A stretch of 64,000 nucleotides of DNA from Pseudocitrobacter sp913778145 (GTDB lineage Bacteria > Pseudomonadota > Gammaproteobacteria > Enterobacterales > Enterobacteriaceae): contig JALNTX010000015.1 in assembly GCA_035726825.1 (NCBI GenBank), positions 52,616 through 116,615 on the forward strand, read 5' to 3'. The notes under the pieces are model-generated. The model saw only the letters and a list, made by a program, of their open reading frames with translations. It was not told the origin of the DNA and ran no database searches. Below are positions 56,670-64,000 of the stretch, in pieces. Position 1 is the first letter of the stretch. Every line of letters starts with the position of its first letter. Position numbers and translations under genes: made by a program.

Positions 56670-58052
56670 GCCATTAAGCGCCGCTACCCGATAGGCTTCG
56701 GCCATGGTCGGGTAGTTAAAGGTGGTGTTAACAAAGTACTCGATGGTGTTACCGCCGCCTTTTTGCTCCATGATTGCCTGGCCGATGTGAATAATCTCCG
56801 CCGCGCGTTCGCCAAAGCAGTGGATCCCCAGAATCTCTTTCGTCTCCCGGTGGAACAGAATTTTCAGCGTTCCCACGTTCATACCGACAATCTGCGCGCG
56901 CGCCAGGTGTTTAAACTGCGCCCGACCCACTTCATACGGCACTTTCATCGCCGTCAGCTGCTGTTCGGTTTTACCCACAGAACTGATTTCCGGAATGGTG
57001 TATATCCCGGTTGGAATGTCTTCCACCAGGTGCGCCGTCGCTTCGCCTTTTACCATCGCATGCGCGGCAATGCGGCCCTGATCGTAGGCAGCAGACGCCA
57101 GGCTTGGATAACCAATGACGTCGCCCACCGCATAAATATGCGGCAGCGCGGTCTGGTACATGCTGTTCACTTTTAACTGACCACGGCTGTCACATTGCAG
57201 GCCGATATTCTCCAGCGCCAGTGAATCGGTATTACCGGTGCGACCGTTGGCATACAGCAGGCAGTCGGCTTTCAGTTTTTTGCCAGATTTCAGGTGCATG
57301 ATGACGCCGTCGTCCAGGCCTTCAATTTTCTCGTACTCTTCGTTGTGGCGAATCACCACACCGCTGTTCCAGAAATGATAAGAGAGCGAGTCCGACATCT
57401 CCTGGTCGAGGAACGCCAGCAGACGGTCGCGGGTGTTGATCAAATCAACTTTGACGTCCATTCCACGGAAAATGGAGGCGTACTCACAGCCAATCACCCC
57501 TGCGCCGTAGATAATGACGTGGCGAGGTTCATGATGCAGGCTGAGGATCGAGTCGCTGTCGTAAATGCGCGGGTGGCTGAAATCGACGTCGGCAGGGCGG
57601 TAGGGGCGCGAGCCGCAGGCGATGACGAATTTTTCCGCCGTCAGCGTTTCGACCGAGCCGTCCGGGCACTCCAGCGCCAGCGTATGTTCGTCAACGAAAT
57701 GCGCGTTGCCCTGCAAAATTTCGCAGTGATTACGCTCATAAAAGCCCTGACGCATGCGAGTCTGCTGATTAATCACGCTGTCGGCATGGTTCAGAATGTC
57801 GGCGAAAGAGGAACGGAGAAGTCGGGTGTGGTCGCTGTAAAGAGGGTTCTGGTTAAATTCAATGATACGGCTAACGGCATGACGAAGTGCTTTTGAGGGG
57901 ATGGTGCCCCAGTGGGTACATCCGCCGCCGACATTATGATAACGCTCAATAACGGCGACACGCGATCCCTGTTTCACCAGACCCATCGCAGCGCCTTCGC
58001 CGCCGGGGCCGGAACCAATTACTATTGCATCATAATCGTAGGAATTTGGCAT
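56652..58052 (-). CDS. sthA: Soluble pyridine nucleotide transhydrogenase
   Basis: A 466-residue flavoprotein of the disulphide-reductase fold that moves hydride between NADPH and NAD+. The FAD motif is GSGPGGEGAAMGLVKQG. GGGCTHWGTIPSKAL shows that one Cys of the redox pair is replaced, as in true SthA. The second nucleotide motif is GAGVIGCEYASIF. Single gene, convergent with oxyR. Confidence 0.98.
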   Translation of the reverse strand: MPNSYDYDAIVIGSGPGGEGAAMGLVKQGSRVAVIERYHNVGGGCTHWGTIPSKALRHAVSRIIEFNQNPLYSDHTRLLRSSFADILNHADSVINQQTRMRQGFYERNHCEILQGNAHFVDEHTLALECPDGSVETLTAEKFVIACGSRPYRPADVDFSHPRIYDSDSILSLHHEPRHVIIYGAGVIGCEYASIFRGMDVKVDLINTRDRLLAFLDQEMSDSLSYHFWNSGVVIRHNEEYEKIEGLDDGVIMHLKSGKKLKADCLLYANGRTGNTDSLALENIGLQCDSRGQLKVNSMYQTALPHIYAVGDVIGYPSLASAAYDQGRIAAHAMVKGEATAHLVEDIPTGIYTIPEISSVGKTEQQLTAMKVPYEVGRAQFKHLARAQIVGMNVGTLKILFHRETKEILGIHCFGERAAEIIHIGQAIMEQKGGGNTIEYFVNTTFNYPTMAEAYRVAALNGLNRLW

Positions 58053-58186
58053 GGTAAGGCTTACCTGTTCTTATACATAAAAGCAACAGAATCATAACAT
58101 CTTCACCGGGATAACCCAATTATCATTGTGCTTTTTTCATGCAAAAGAGCATAAATCGCCCGTAAACAATCATTCACAAAGCTATG

Positions 58187-58313
58187 TATACTCAAAATCA
58201 TTCGAGTTTCGTCAAGGCGGCAAGGGAGAGAATCCCCAGAAGCTTACTGAAGTAAGCGACTGGGGTGAGCGAGCGCAGCCAACGCAGGAGAAACTTGAAG
58301 GATGAAGAGTATA
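58187..58313. repeat. ERIC element (127 bases)
   Basis: The sequence spans exactly 127 bases between TATACTC and GAGTATA ends. It contains the ERIC core (AGAATCCCCAGAAGCTTACT, then AAGTAAGCGACTGGGGTGAG). It lies in the sthA-fabR divergent gap, about 60 bases before fabR. Confidence 0.93.
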
Positions 58314-58377
58314 AGTCGATTAGTTTTAATCTCTGGTATAGTGCCAACAAGGCATTTGGAAGGATTCAATCATCGTG

Positions 58378-59010
58378 ATGGGCGTAAGAGCGCAACAAAA
58401 AGAAAAAACCAGGCGTTCGCTGGTGGAAGCGGCATTTAGTCAACTGAGTGCTGAGCGAAGCTTCGCCAGCCTGAGTCTGCGTGAAGTGGCTCGCGAAGCG
58501 GGCATTGCGCCAACCTCCTTTTACCGACATTTCCGTGATGTCGATGAATTAGGGCTGACGATGGTGGACGAAAGCGGCCTGATGCTGCGTCAGTTGATGC
58601 GCCAGGCGCGCCAGCGTATCGCCAAAGGCGGCAGCGTGATCCGCACCTCCGTATCGACATTTATGGAGTTCATTGGGAATAACCCTAACGCTTTTCGCCT
58701 GCTTTTGCGCGAACGTTCCGGTACGTCTGCGGCATTTCGTGCTGCGGTCGCGCGCGAAATTCAGCACTTCATCGCGGAACTTGCCGACTATCTGGAAATC
58801 GAAAACCATATGCCGCGCGCCTTTACCGAAGCACAGGCCGAAGCGATGGTGACGATTGTCTTTAGCGCAGGCGCGGAAGCGCTGGATGTCACGCCGGAAC
58901 AACGCCGCCAGCTTGAAGAGCGGCTGGTGCTGCAATTGCGTATGATCTCGAAAGGCGCTTATTACTGGTATCGTCGCGAGCAGGAAAAAACGACACATCA
59001 TTCCGAATAA
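58378..59010 (+). CDS. fabR: TetR-family repressor of unsaturated fatty acid synthesis
   Basis: A 210-residue TetR regulator. The N-terminal helix-turn-helix is SLREVAREAGIAPTSFYRHF. It represses fabA and fabB in response to the acyl-ACP/CoA pool. AAGGA lies 13 bases before the ATG and ten before an in-frame GTG at 58375, so the GTG could be the real start, adding one residue. The C-terminus (EQEKTTHHSE) is shorter than in E. coli. Followed at 15 bases by yijD. Confidence 0.95.
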   Translation: MGVRAQQKEKTRRSLVEAAFSQLSAERSFASLSLREVAREAGIAPTSFYRHFRDVDELGLTMVDESGLMLRQLMRQARQRIAKGGSVIRTSVSTFMEFIGNNPNAFRLLLRERSGTSAAFRAAVAREIQHFIAELADYLEIENHMPRAFTEAQAEAMVTIVFSAGAEALDVTPEQRRQLEERLVLQLRMISKGAYYWYRREQEKTTHHSE

Positions 59011-59025
59011 GGTGAAAGACGAGTA

Positions 59026-59385
59026 ATGAAACAGTCAGGACAAGATAAAGGAACGCTGTTGCTGGCGCTGATCGCTGGCTTATCCATTAACGGTTCATTT
59101 GCGGCGCTGTTTAGCTCCATCGTACCGTTCTCTGTATTCCCAATTATTGCGCTGGTGCTGACGGTGTATTGCCTGCATCAGCGGTATCAGAATCGTACGA
59201 TGCCGGTGGGTTTGCCTGGCCTGGCGGCGGCCTGCTTTATTTTGGGCGTGCTGTTATACAGCACCGTGGTGCGCGCGGAATATCCGGATATCGGCTCTAA
59301 CTTCCTGCCAGCAGTGCTGTCGGTGATTCTGGTGTTCTGGATTGGCGTGAAAATGCGTAATCGCAAGCACGAGATTTCTGAGTAA
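59026..59385 (+). CDS. yijD: YijD, small inner-membrane protein (DUF1422)
   Basis: A 119-residue protein with four hydrophobic segments (about 12-30, 33-50, 60-77, 90-108) and a basic C-terminus (KMRNRKHEISE). It is the E. coli YijD length. Cotranscribed with fabR. Function unknown. Confidence 0.93.
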   Translation: MKQSGQDKGTLLLALIAGLSINGSFAALFSSIVPFSVFPIIALVLTVYCLHQRYQNRTMPVGLPGLAAACFILGVLLYSTVVRAEYPDIGSNFLPAVLSVILVFWIGVKMRNRKHEISE

Positions 59386-59439
59386 CATGCTTCTCCAGGC
59401 CGGATACGGCGGTAACGCCACATCCGGCAAGGCAAGGGC

Positions 59440-60540
59440 TTATTTCTTCGTCAGCAGTACGCCGCACTCCATATGGTGCGTATACGGGAACTGATCAAAC
59501 AGTGCCAGGCGCTCCACATTATGCGTCTGGCCTAAGGTTTGCAGATTCTGACACAGCGTTTCCGGGTTGCAGGAGATATACAGAATACGCGGATACGCCT
59601 GCACCATTTTCTCGGTTTCACTATCCAGGCCGCTGCGCGGCGGATCGACAAAAATCGTTTCACACTGATAGCTTTTTAAATCAATGCCCTGCAAGCGGTT
59701 AAATTCCCGCACGCCGTTCATCGCCTGGGTAAACTCCTCCGCCGACATACGAATAATCTGCACGTTATCAATGTGGTTCGCCGCAATGTTGTATTGCGCG
59801 GCGGCGACGGACGGCTTGGCGATTTCGGTTGCCAGCACGCGGTCAAAGTTACGTGCCAGCGCCAGCGAGAAGTTGCCGTTCCCGCAGTAGAGTTCCAGCA
59901 AATCGCCCGTTGAATTTTCCGTGGCGTTGAGCGCCCACTCCAGCATCTGCACGTTCATTGCCGCGTTTGGCTGGGTGAAGCTGTTTTCCACCTGGCGGTA
60001 GATCATCTCTTTCCCGGCAACTGGCAGACGCTCGTCGATATAGTCCTGATCCAGCGCGATTTTCGTTTTCGTCGCGCGACCGATGATATGCACATTCAGG
60101 TTTTGTGCGCGTAATGCATCGCGCAGCGCCTCCGCTTCAACACGCCACGCATCGTCGAGCTTTTTATGGTACAGCAGAGAGACGATCGCCTGATTGCTTT
60201 GCGTAGACAGATAATCAATCTGGAACAGTTTGTGGCGCAGCGTGTGGTTATTACGCACGCCGTCCAGCATGGCGGTCATCAGCGTATTGATGAGCTCGCT
60301 GGCTGCCGGGAAGGAATCAACGCGAATACGGCTTTTGGTCTGCTGATCAAAAATGATGTGGTACAGGTCGTTCCCATCATGCCAGATGCGAAATTCTGCA
60401 CGCATGCGGTAATGATTGACTGGCGAGCGAAACACCTCCGGAACCGGCGCGTTGAACGGGGCCATCATCGTTTGCAGACGGACCACTTTCTCGGCCAGCT
60501 GCGCGTCGTATTGCTCGGTAGGAAGGTGTTCGGGGGTCAT
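59440..60540 (-). CDS. trmA: tRNA (uracil-54-C5)-methyltransferase
   Basis: A 366-residue S-adenosylmethionine enzyme that makes ribothymidine at position 54 of tRNA; it also modifies tmRNA. LELYCGNGNFSLALA binds the cofactor, DPPRSGLD is motif IV, Cys324 is the nucleophile (LYISCNPETL), and Glu358 is the general base (HHMECGVLL). Single gene. Confidence 0.99.
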   Translation of the reverse strand: MTPEHLPTEQYDAQLAEKVVRLQTMMAPFNAPVPEVFRSPVNHYRMRAEFRIWHDGNDLYHIIFDQQTKSRIRVDSFPAASELINTLMTAMLDGVRNNHTLRHKLFQIDYLSTQSNQAIVSLLYHKKLDDAWRVEAEALRDALRAQNLNVHIIGRATKTKIALDQDYIDERLPVAGKEMIYRQVENSFTQPNAAMNVQMLEWALNATENSTGDLLELYCGNGNFSLALARNFDRVLATEIAKPSVAAAQYNIAANHIDNVQIIRMSAEEFTQAMNGVREFNRLQGIDLKSYQCETIFVDPPRSGLDSETEKMVQAYPRILYISCNPETLCQNLQTLGQTHNVERLALFDQFPYTHHMECGVLLTKK

Positions 60541-60656
60541 GATGCATCCTGAATAATAAAAGTACGCGGGGATTGTAGGGCCTGCTCAGGGGATGTCCAG
60601 CGATTGATGTTTTCCGAAATCATGATGGCAGTCTGGACTTCTATATGTAACTAAAT

Positions 60657-60860
60657 GTAGCATCCGTGTTCCGGTCCTGTGAGTTAAAAGGGAATCCAGT
60701 GAAAATCTGGGGCTGACGCGCAGCGGTAAGGAGTGGTGGGATGAACGCATTTGCAGACACTGCCTGAAAAGGTGGGAAGTCCTCATCCGGTAAACGCCCC
60801 CGAGCCCGAAGACCTGCCGGGTGACGTCGCACTGGGTTTTCATCATCGCGGGCTATCGAT
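60657..60860 (+). ncRNA. Cobalamin riboswitch of btuB
   Basis: A ~200-base leader carrying GTCCTGTGAGTTAAAAGGGAA, the GGCTGACGCGCAGCGGTAAG core, and the B12 box AGCCCGAAGACCTGCC at 60803-60818. Adenosylcobalamin binding is known to hide the btuB ribosome site. This leader fills most of the trmA-btuB gap. Confidence 0.96.
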
Positions 60861-60901
60861 GAAACCGGCGGCATCCTTATTCTATTGTGGATGCTTTAAC
60901 A

Positions 60902-62770
60902 ATGATTAAAAAAACTTCGCTGATGACGGTGTTATCCGTCTCGGCTTTTTCCGTTTGGGCGCAGGACAGCACTTCAGACACCCTCGTCGTAACCGCCAGT
61001 CGTTTCCAGCAACCGGTTAATACCGTCCTCGCACCGATGGATGTCGTCACCCGAGATGACATTGACCGCTGGCAGGCCAAAAATCTTAATGACGTCATGC
61101 GTCGCCTTCCGGGCGTGGATATCGCGCAATATGGTGGGATGGGGCAGAGTTCTTCGCTCTTTATCCGCGGTACCGAAACCAAACAGGTTTTGGTGCTGGT
61201 CGATGGCATTCCGATGACCCGCCCTGGCATCTCGAATAACCCGGACCTGAACCAGATCCCGCTTTCGTTAGTTCAGCGTGTGGAGTACATCCGTGGGCCG
61301 CGCTCAGCGATTTATGGTTCCGGCGCGATGGGCGGGGTGATCAACATCATTACCCACTCTGACGAGGAACAATCGAAAATTTCCGCCAGCATGGGTTCTA
61401 AAGGCTACCAACAATACGATGGCACGTTGCGTCAGCGTTTTGGCGACACAGTGGCGACGGTGGCGGGTTCTTATGAAACCACCAAAGGGTTTGATGTGCA
61501 GCCGGGTTCAACCTGGAGCCACGATAACGATCGCGACGGCTTTCGCAATAAAACCTTCTGGGGAAGCCTGGAGCATAAATTCAACGATAGCTTCGATGGT
61601 TTCTTCCGGGGCCGCAGCTATACCAATAATGTCGATTACGACCTGGGAAGCCCGCCGTACTCCCCGGCCTATAGCGCCGATGAAGAGCAACTGTATAACC
61701 AGACCTGGGATACCGGCCTGCGATTCCATTCCGGAATTTACTCTTCGGAGCTTATCGCCAGCTATCAGAAGGTGAAGGACTATAACTACAGCAGCATTTA
61801 TGGGCGTTATAAAGACGGCACGACGCTTGACCGCATGACCCAGCGTAATCTCCAGTGGGGGAACAACCTGATTGTTGGGCATGGCTCGGTAAGCGCCGGG
61901 GTAGACTGGCAGCAGCAGCGTTTGACCTCGTCGGATACGGTGATGTCCGATACCTATAAACGTGACAATACCGGGCTTTATCTTACCGGCCAGCAGCAGT
62001 TTGGCGACGTGACGCTGGAAGCCTCTGGTCGTGAAGATCACGATGAGCAGTTTGGCTGGCACGGTACCTGGCAAACGGCGGCGGGCTGGCAGTTCGTCGA
62101 GAACTATAAAGTGACGTTATCGTATGGCACTGGCTTCCTGGCGCCATCGTTAGGTCAGCAGTTTGGTTCAACACGCTTTGGCATCAGTTCGAATCCGGAC
62201 CTGAAGCCGGAAGAGTCAAAACAGTGGGAAGCGGGGCTGGAAGGCCTGACGGGGCCGCTGGACTGGCGTCTGTCGGCGTATCACTACAAGATCTCTAATT
62301 TGATTACCTACTATTCCGACCCGGTTACCTACGATGGCGAGTACGCCAACATCAACTCGGCAACCATTAAAGGTGTGGAGTGGACCGGCAGTTTTGATAC
62401 GGGGATCTTCAATCACCGCGTGACGCTGCAATATATGGACCCGCGTAACGATGAGAATGATGAAGTGCTGGCGCGTCGCTCTAAGCGCCAGGCGAAATAT
62501 CAGCTCGACTGGACAATGTTTGATGTGGACATGGATGTGTCGTGGCAGTACTACGGTCGCCGCTACGATAACAATACGTCGCAATACAACCCGAAACAGC
62601 AGGTTTTACCTAGCTACAGCACGGTTGATATCTCTGCGTCATATCCAGTCACCTCACAGCTCACAGTTCGTGGTAAAATAGCCAACCTGTTCGATAAAGA
62701 TTACGAGACAGTTTATGGCTACCAAACTGCAGGACGGGAATACACCTTGTCTGGCAGCTACACCTTCTGA
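60902..62770 (+). CDS. btuB: Vitamin B12 outer-membrane receptor BtuB (divergent form)
   Basis: A 622-residue TonB-dependent receptor (E. coli 614). The signal peptide ends SVWA; the TonB box DTLVVTA begins near mature residue 6. The plug domain (RRLPGVDI, RSAIYGSGAMGGVINIIT) is followed by a 22-strand barrel ending in Phe. A DNDRDGF loop resembles the calcium-binding loop. The last ~45 residues (VRGKIANLFDKDYETVYGYQ and following) are essentially those of E. coli, but the central barrel is much less similar. The last 56 bases overlap murI. The start MIKKTSLM is used; an in-frame GTG lies five codons earlier. Confidence 0.93.
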   Translation: MIKKTSLMTVLSVSAFSVWAQDSTSDTLVVTASRFQQPVNTVLAPMDVVTRDDIDRWQAKNLNDVMRRLPGVDIAQYGGMGQSSSLFIRGTETKQVLVLVDGIPMTRPGISNNPDLNQIPLSLVQRVEYIRGPRSAIYGSGAMGGVINIITHSDEEQSKISASMGSKGYQQYDGTLRQRFGDTVATVAGSYETTKGFDVQPGSTWSHDNDRDGFRNKTFWGSLEHKFNDSFDGFFRGRSYTNNVDYDLGSPPYSPAYSADEEQLYNQTWDTGLRFHSGIYSSELIASYQKVKDYNYSSIYGRYKDGTTLDRMTQRNLQWGNNLIVGHGSVSAGVDWQQQRLTSSDTVMSDTYKRDNTGLYLTGQQQFGDVTLEASGREDHDEQFGWHGTWQTAAGWQFVENYKVTLSYGTGFLAPSLGQQFGSTRFGISSNPDLKPEESKQWEAGLEGLTGPLDWRLSAYHYKISNLITYYSDPVTYDGEYANINSATIKGVEWTGSFDTGIFNHRVTLQYMDPRNDENDEVLARRSKRQAKYQLDWTMFDVDMDVSWQYYGRRYDNNTSQYNPKQQVLPSYSTVDISASYPVTSQLTVRGKIANLFDKDYETVYGYQTAGREYTLSGSYTF

Positions 62771-63566
62771 ACCACGGCCTACCGTACTGGTGTTTGACTC
62801 CGGTGTCGGTGGGCTGTCGGTCTATGATGAGGTCCGTCAACTTCTGCCGGACCTTCATTACATCTACACCTTTGATAACGTTGCCTTCCCTTATGGGGAA
62901 AAAAGCGAAGAGTTTATTGTTGAGCGCGTGGTTGAGATTGTGACCGCCGTTCAGCAACGCTACCCGCTCTCCCTGGCGATTATCGCCTGCAATACCGCAA
63001 GCACCGTTTCATTACCGGCCCTGCGCGAGAAGTTCGGCTTCCCGGTTGTCGGCGTAGTGCCGGCCATTAAACCGGCGGCGCGTTTATCGGCCAACCGTAT
63101 TGTTGGCTTGCTGGCAACGCGTGGCACGGTGAAGCGTCCTTATACGCATGAGCTCATCGCCCGTTTTGCGAATGAATGCAAAATTGAAATGCTGGGTTCG
63201 GCAGAGCTGGTGGAGCTGGCGGAAGCGAAACTGCATGGCGATCCTGTTTCGCTGGATGAACTGCGTCGTATTCTGCGCCCGTGGCTGCGGATGCAGGAGC
63301 CGCCGGATACGGTTGTGCTCGGCTGCACGCATTTCCCGCTTCTGCGCGATGAACTGCTGCAGGTGCTTCCGGAAGGGACGCGGATGATCGACTCCGGCGC
63401 GGCGATTGCGCGACGAACGGCCTGGCTGCTGGAACATGAAGCGCCCGATGCGAAATCGACGGAAGAGAATAAAGCATTTTGCATGGCGCTTACGGCGGAA
63501 ACTGTACGACTTTTACCCGTTTTACAGCGCTACGGCTTCGAAACGCTTGAAAAACTGCCAGTTTAA
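62715..63566 (+). CDS. murI: Glutamate racemase
   Basis: A 283-residue racemase giving D-glutamate for peptidoglycan. Catalytic Cys92 (IIACNTAST) and Cys204 (VLGCTHFPLL) are present. The N-terminal extension typical of the enterobacterial enzyme, which carries the UDP-MurNAc-Ala activator site, starts MATKLQDGNTPCLAATPSEP. It begins inside btuB, overlapping 56 bases in another frame, as in E. coli. Confidence 0.98.
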   Translation: MATKLQDGNTPCLAATPSEPRPTVLVFDSGVGGLSVYDEVRQLLPDLHYIYTFDNVAFPYGEKSEEFIVERVVEIVTAVQQRYPLSLAIIACNTASTVSLPALREKFGFPVVGVVPAIKPAARLSANRIVGLLATRGTVKRPYTHELIARFANECKIEMLGSAELVELAEAKLHGDPVSLDELRRILRPWLRMQEPPDTVVLGCTHFPLLRDELLQVLPEGTRMIDSGAAIARRTAWLLEHEAPDAKSTEENKAFCMALTAETVRLLPVLQRYGFETLEKLPV

Positions 63567-63617
63567 CGTGGTTTTGCTCAAAAAAGAGACGGTTGAAAAG
63601 ATTTTTTAAAACAGGGG

Positions 63618-63645
63618 TTGTCAACGTCTCAGAACTCCCTATAAT
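63618..63645 (+). promoter_or_regulatory. rRNA operon promoter P1
   Basis: TTGTCA (63618-63623) and TATAAT (63640-63645) with 16-base spacing and a GC-rich discriminator (GCGCCTCC), followed by ACTGACACGGAACAACGG as in E. coli rrnB. An A-rich stretch upstream (63575-63612) fits an UP element and Fis region. Confidence 0.93.
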
Positions 63646-63736
63646 GCGCCTCCACTGACACGGAACAACGGTACGCAAGCCGCCGGGTCAGCGAGGTTCT
63701 TAAGAGAACTTCAGCAGAGAAAAGTGAAATAAAAAC

Positions 63737-63764
63737 TTGACTCTGTGGCGGGATGGCTTAATAT
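63737..63764 (+). promoter_or_regulatory. rRNA operon promoter P2
   Basis: TTGACT (63737-63742) and TAATAT (63759-63764), 16 bases apart, followed by the conserved GCACACCCCGCGCCGC. Confidence 0.88.
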
Positions 63765-63775
63765 GCACACCCCGC

Positions 63776-63813
63776 GCCGCTGAGAAAAAGCGAAGCGGCA
63801 CTGCTCTTTAACA
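63776..63813 (+). promoter_or_regulatory. rRNA antitermination boxB hairpin and boxA
   Basis: GCCGCT...AGCGGC forms the boxB-like hairpin (63776-63799). TGCTCTTTAACA at 63802-63813 is the canonical boxA, bound by NusB-S10. Confidence 0.93.
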
Positions 63814-63941
63814 ATTTATCAGACAATCTGTGTGGGCACTCAATGATACGGATTCTTAACGTCGCAAGACGAAAAATGAATACCAAGTCTCTGAGTGAAC
63901 ACGTAATTCATTACGAAGTTTAATTCACGAGCATCAAACTT

Positions 63942-64000
63942 AAATTGAAGAGTTTGATCATGGCTCAGATTGAACGCTGGCGGCAGGCCTAACACATGCA
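63942..64000 (+). rRNA. rrs: 16S ribosomal RNA, 5' end (partial, cut by window edge)
   Basis: Mature-type 5' end AAATTGAAGAGTTTGATCAT followed by GGCTCAGATTGAACGCTGGC. Only the first 59 bases are in the window. The position after murI corresponds to rrsB of E. coli. Confidence 0.98.

Noticed and set aside
60586..60874. Minus-strand frames (77-86 codons) in the trmA-btuB gap
   Set aside because: They are the complement of the cobalamin riboswitch, whose conserved motifs explain the sequence.

Overview
This window is a stretch of conserved core chromosome from a member of the Enterobacteriaceae. Almost every protein can be matched to an Escherichia coli K-12 homologue of the same or nearly the same length. 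Gene order follows E. coli from the rhamnose cluster (rhaT side) to murI and the start of a 16S rRNA gene. Several features point to the Citrobacter/Enterobacter/Kluyvera/Leclercia/Salmonella group rather than E. coli itself: a lactaldehyde reductase gene inside the rhamnose operon, REP elements of the GTCGGGTGGCGCT type, many CCCTCACCCTAACCCTCTCCC palindromes, a strongly divergent btuB, and loss or relocation of some E. coli neighbours. I cannot fix the species from sequence alone. I see no prophage, transposase, integrase, CRISPR array or tRNA gene.

Layout. 1-1201: a GH4 glycosidase cut by the window edge. 1355-9654: a complete L-rhamnose system, with rhaB-rhaA-rhaD-fucO-rhaM on the minus strand, the regulators rhaS and rhaR divergent, and the transporter rhaT. 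10026-11457: sodA and yiiM. 11594-15331: the Cpx envelope-stress system (cpxA, cpxR, cpxP with the sRNA CpxQ in its 3' end) and fieF. 15525-16487: pfkA. 16488-18250: an unusual segment. E. coli has roughly a dozen genes here (sbp to zapB, including tpiA and glpFKX), but this genome has only BIME repeats and two tandem paralogous membrane-protein genes of unknown function. 18251-26211: rraA, menA, hslU, hslV, ftsN, cytR and priA on the minus strand. 26424-34267: rpmE, yiiX and the methionine genes metJ, metB, metL and metF, with an additional divergent carboxymuconolactone-decarboxylase-like/LysR pair between metL and metF. 34432-38243: katG, yijE, yijF. 38426-44861: gldA-fsaB-ptsA and the divergent frwC-frwB-frwD PTS genes, lacking pflDC. 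44848-50508: yijO, eptC, ppc. 50809-55407: argE divergent from argCBH. 55540-59385: OxyS/oxyR, sthA, fabR, yijD. 59440-63566: trmA, the cobalamin riboswitch with btuB, and murI. 63618-64000: tandem rRNA promoters, antitermination signals and the first bases of 16S rRNA.

Functional themes. There are self-contained catabolic units (rhamnose uptake, isomerisation, phosphorylation, cleavage and lactaldehyde reduction), biosynthetic regulons with visible operators (MET boxes, ARG boxes), and stress circuits with their sRNAs (Cpx/CpxQ, OxyR/OxyS/KatG). The least explained content is the tandem paralogue pair between pfkA and rraA, the metL-metF insert, the five-copy palindromic repeat family, the mosaic-looking btuB, and the GH4 enzyme with an atypical active-site motif.
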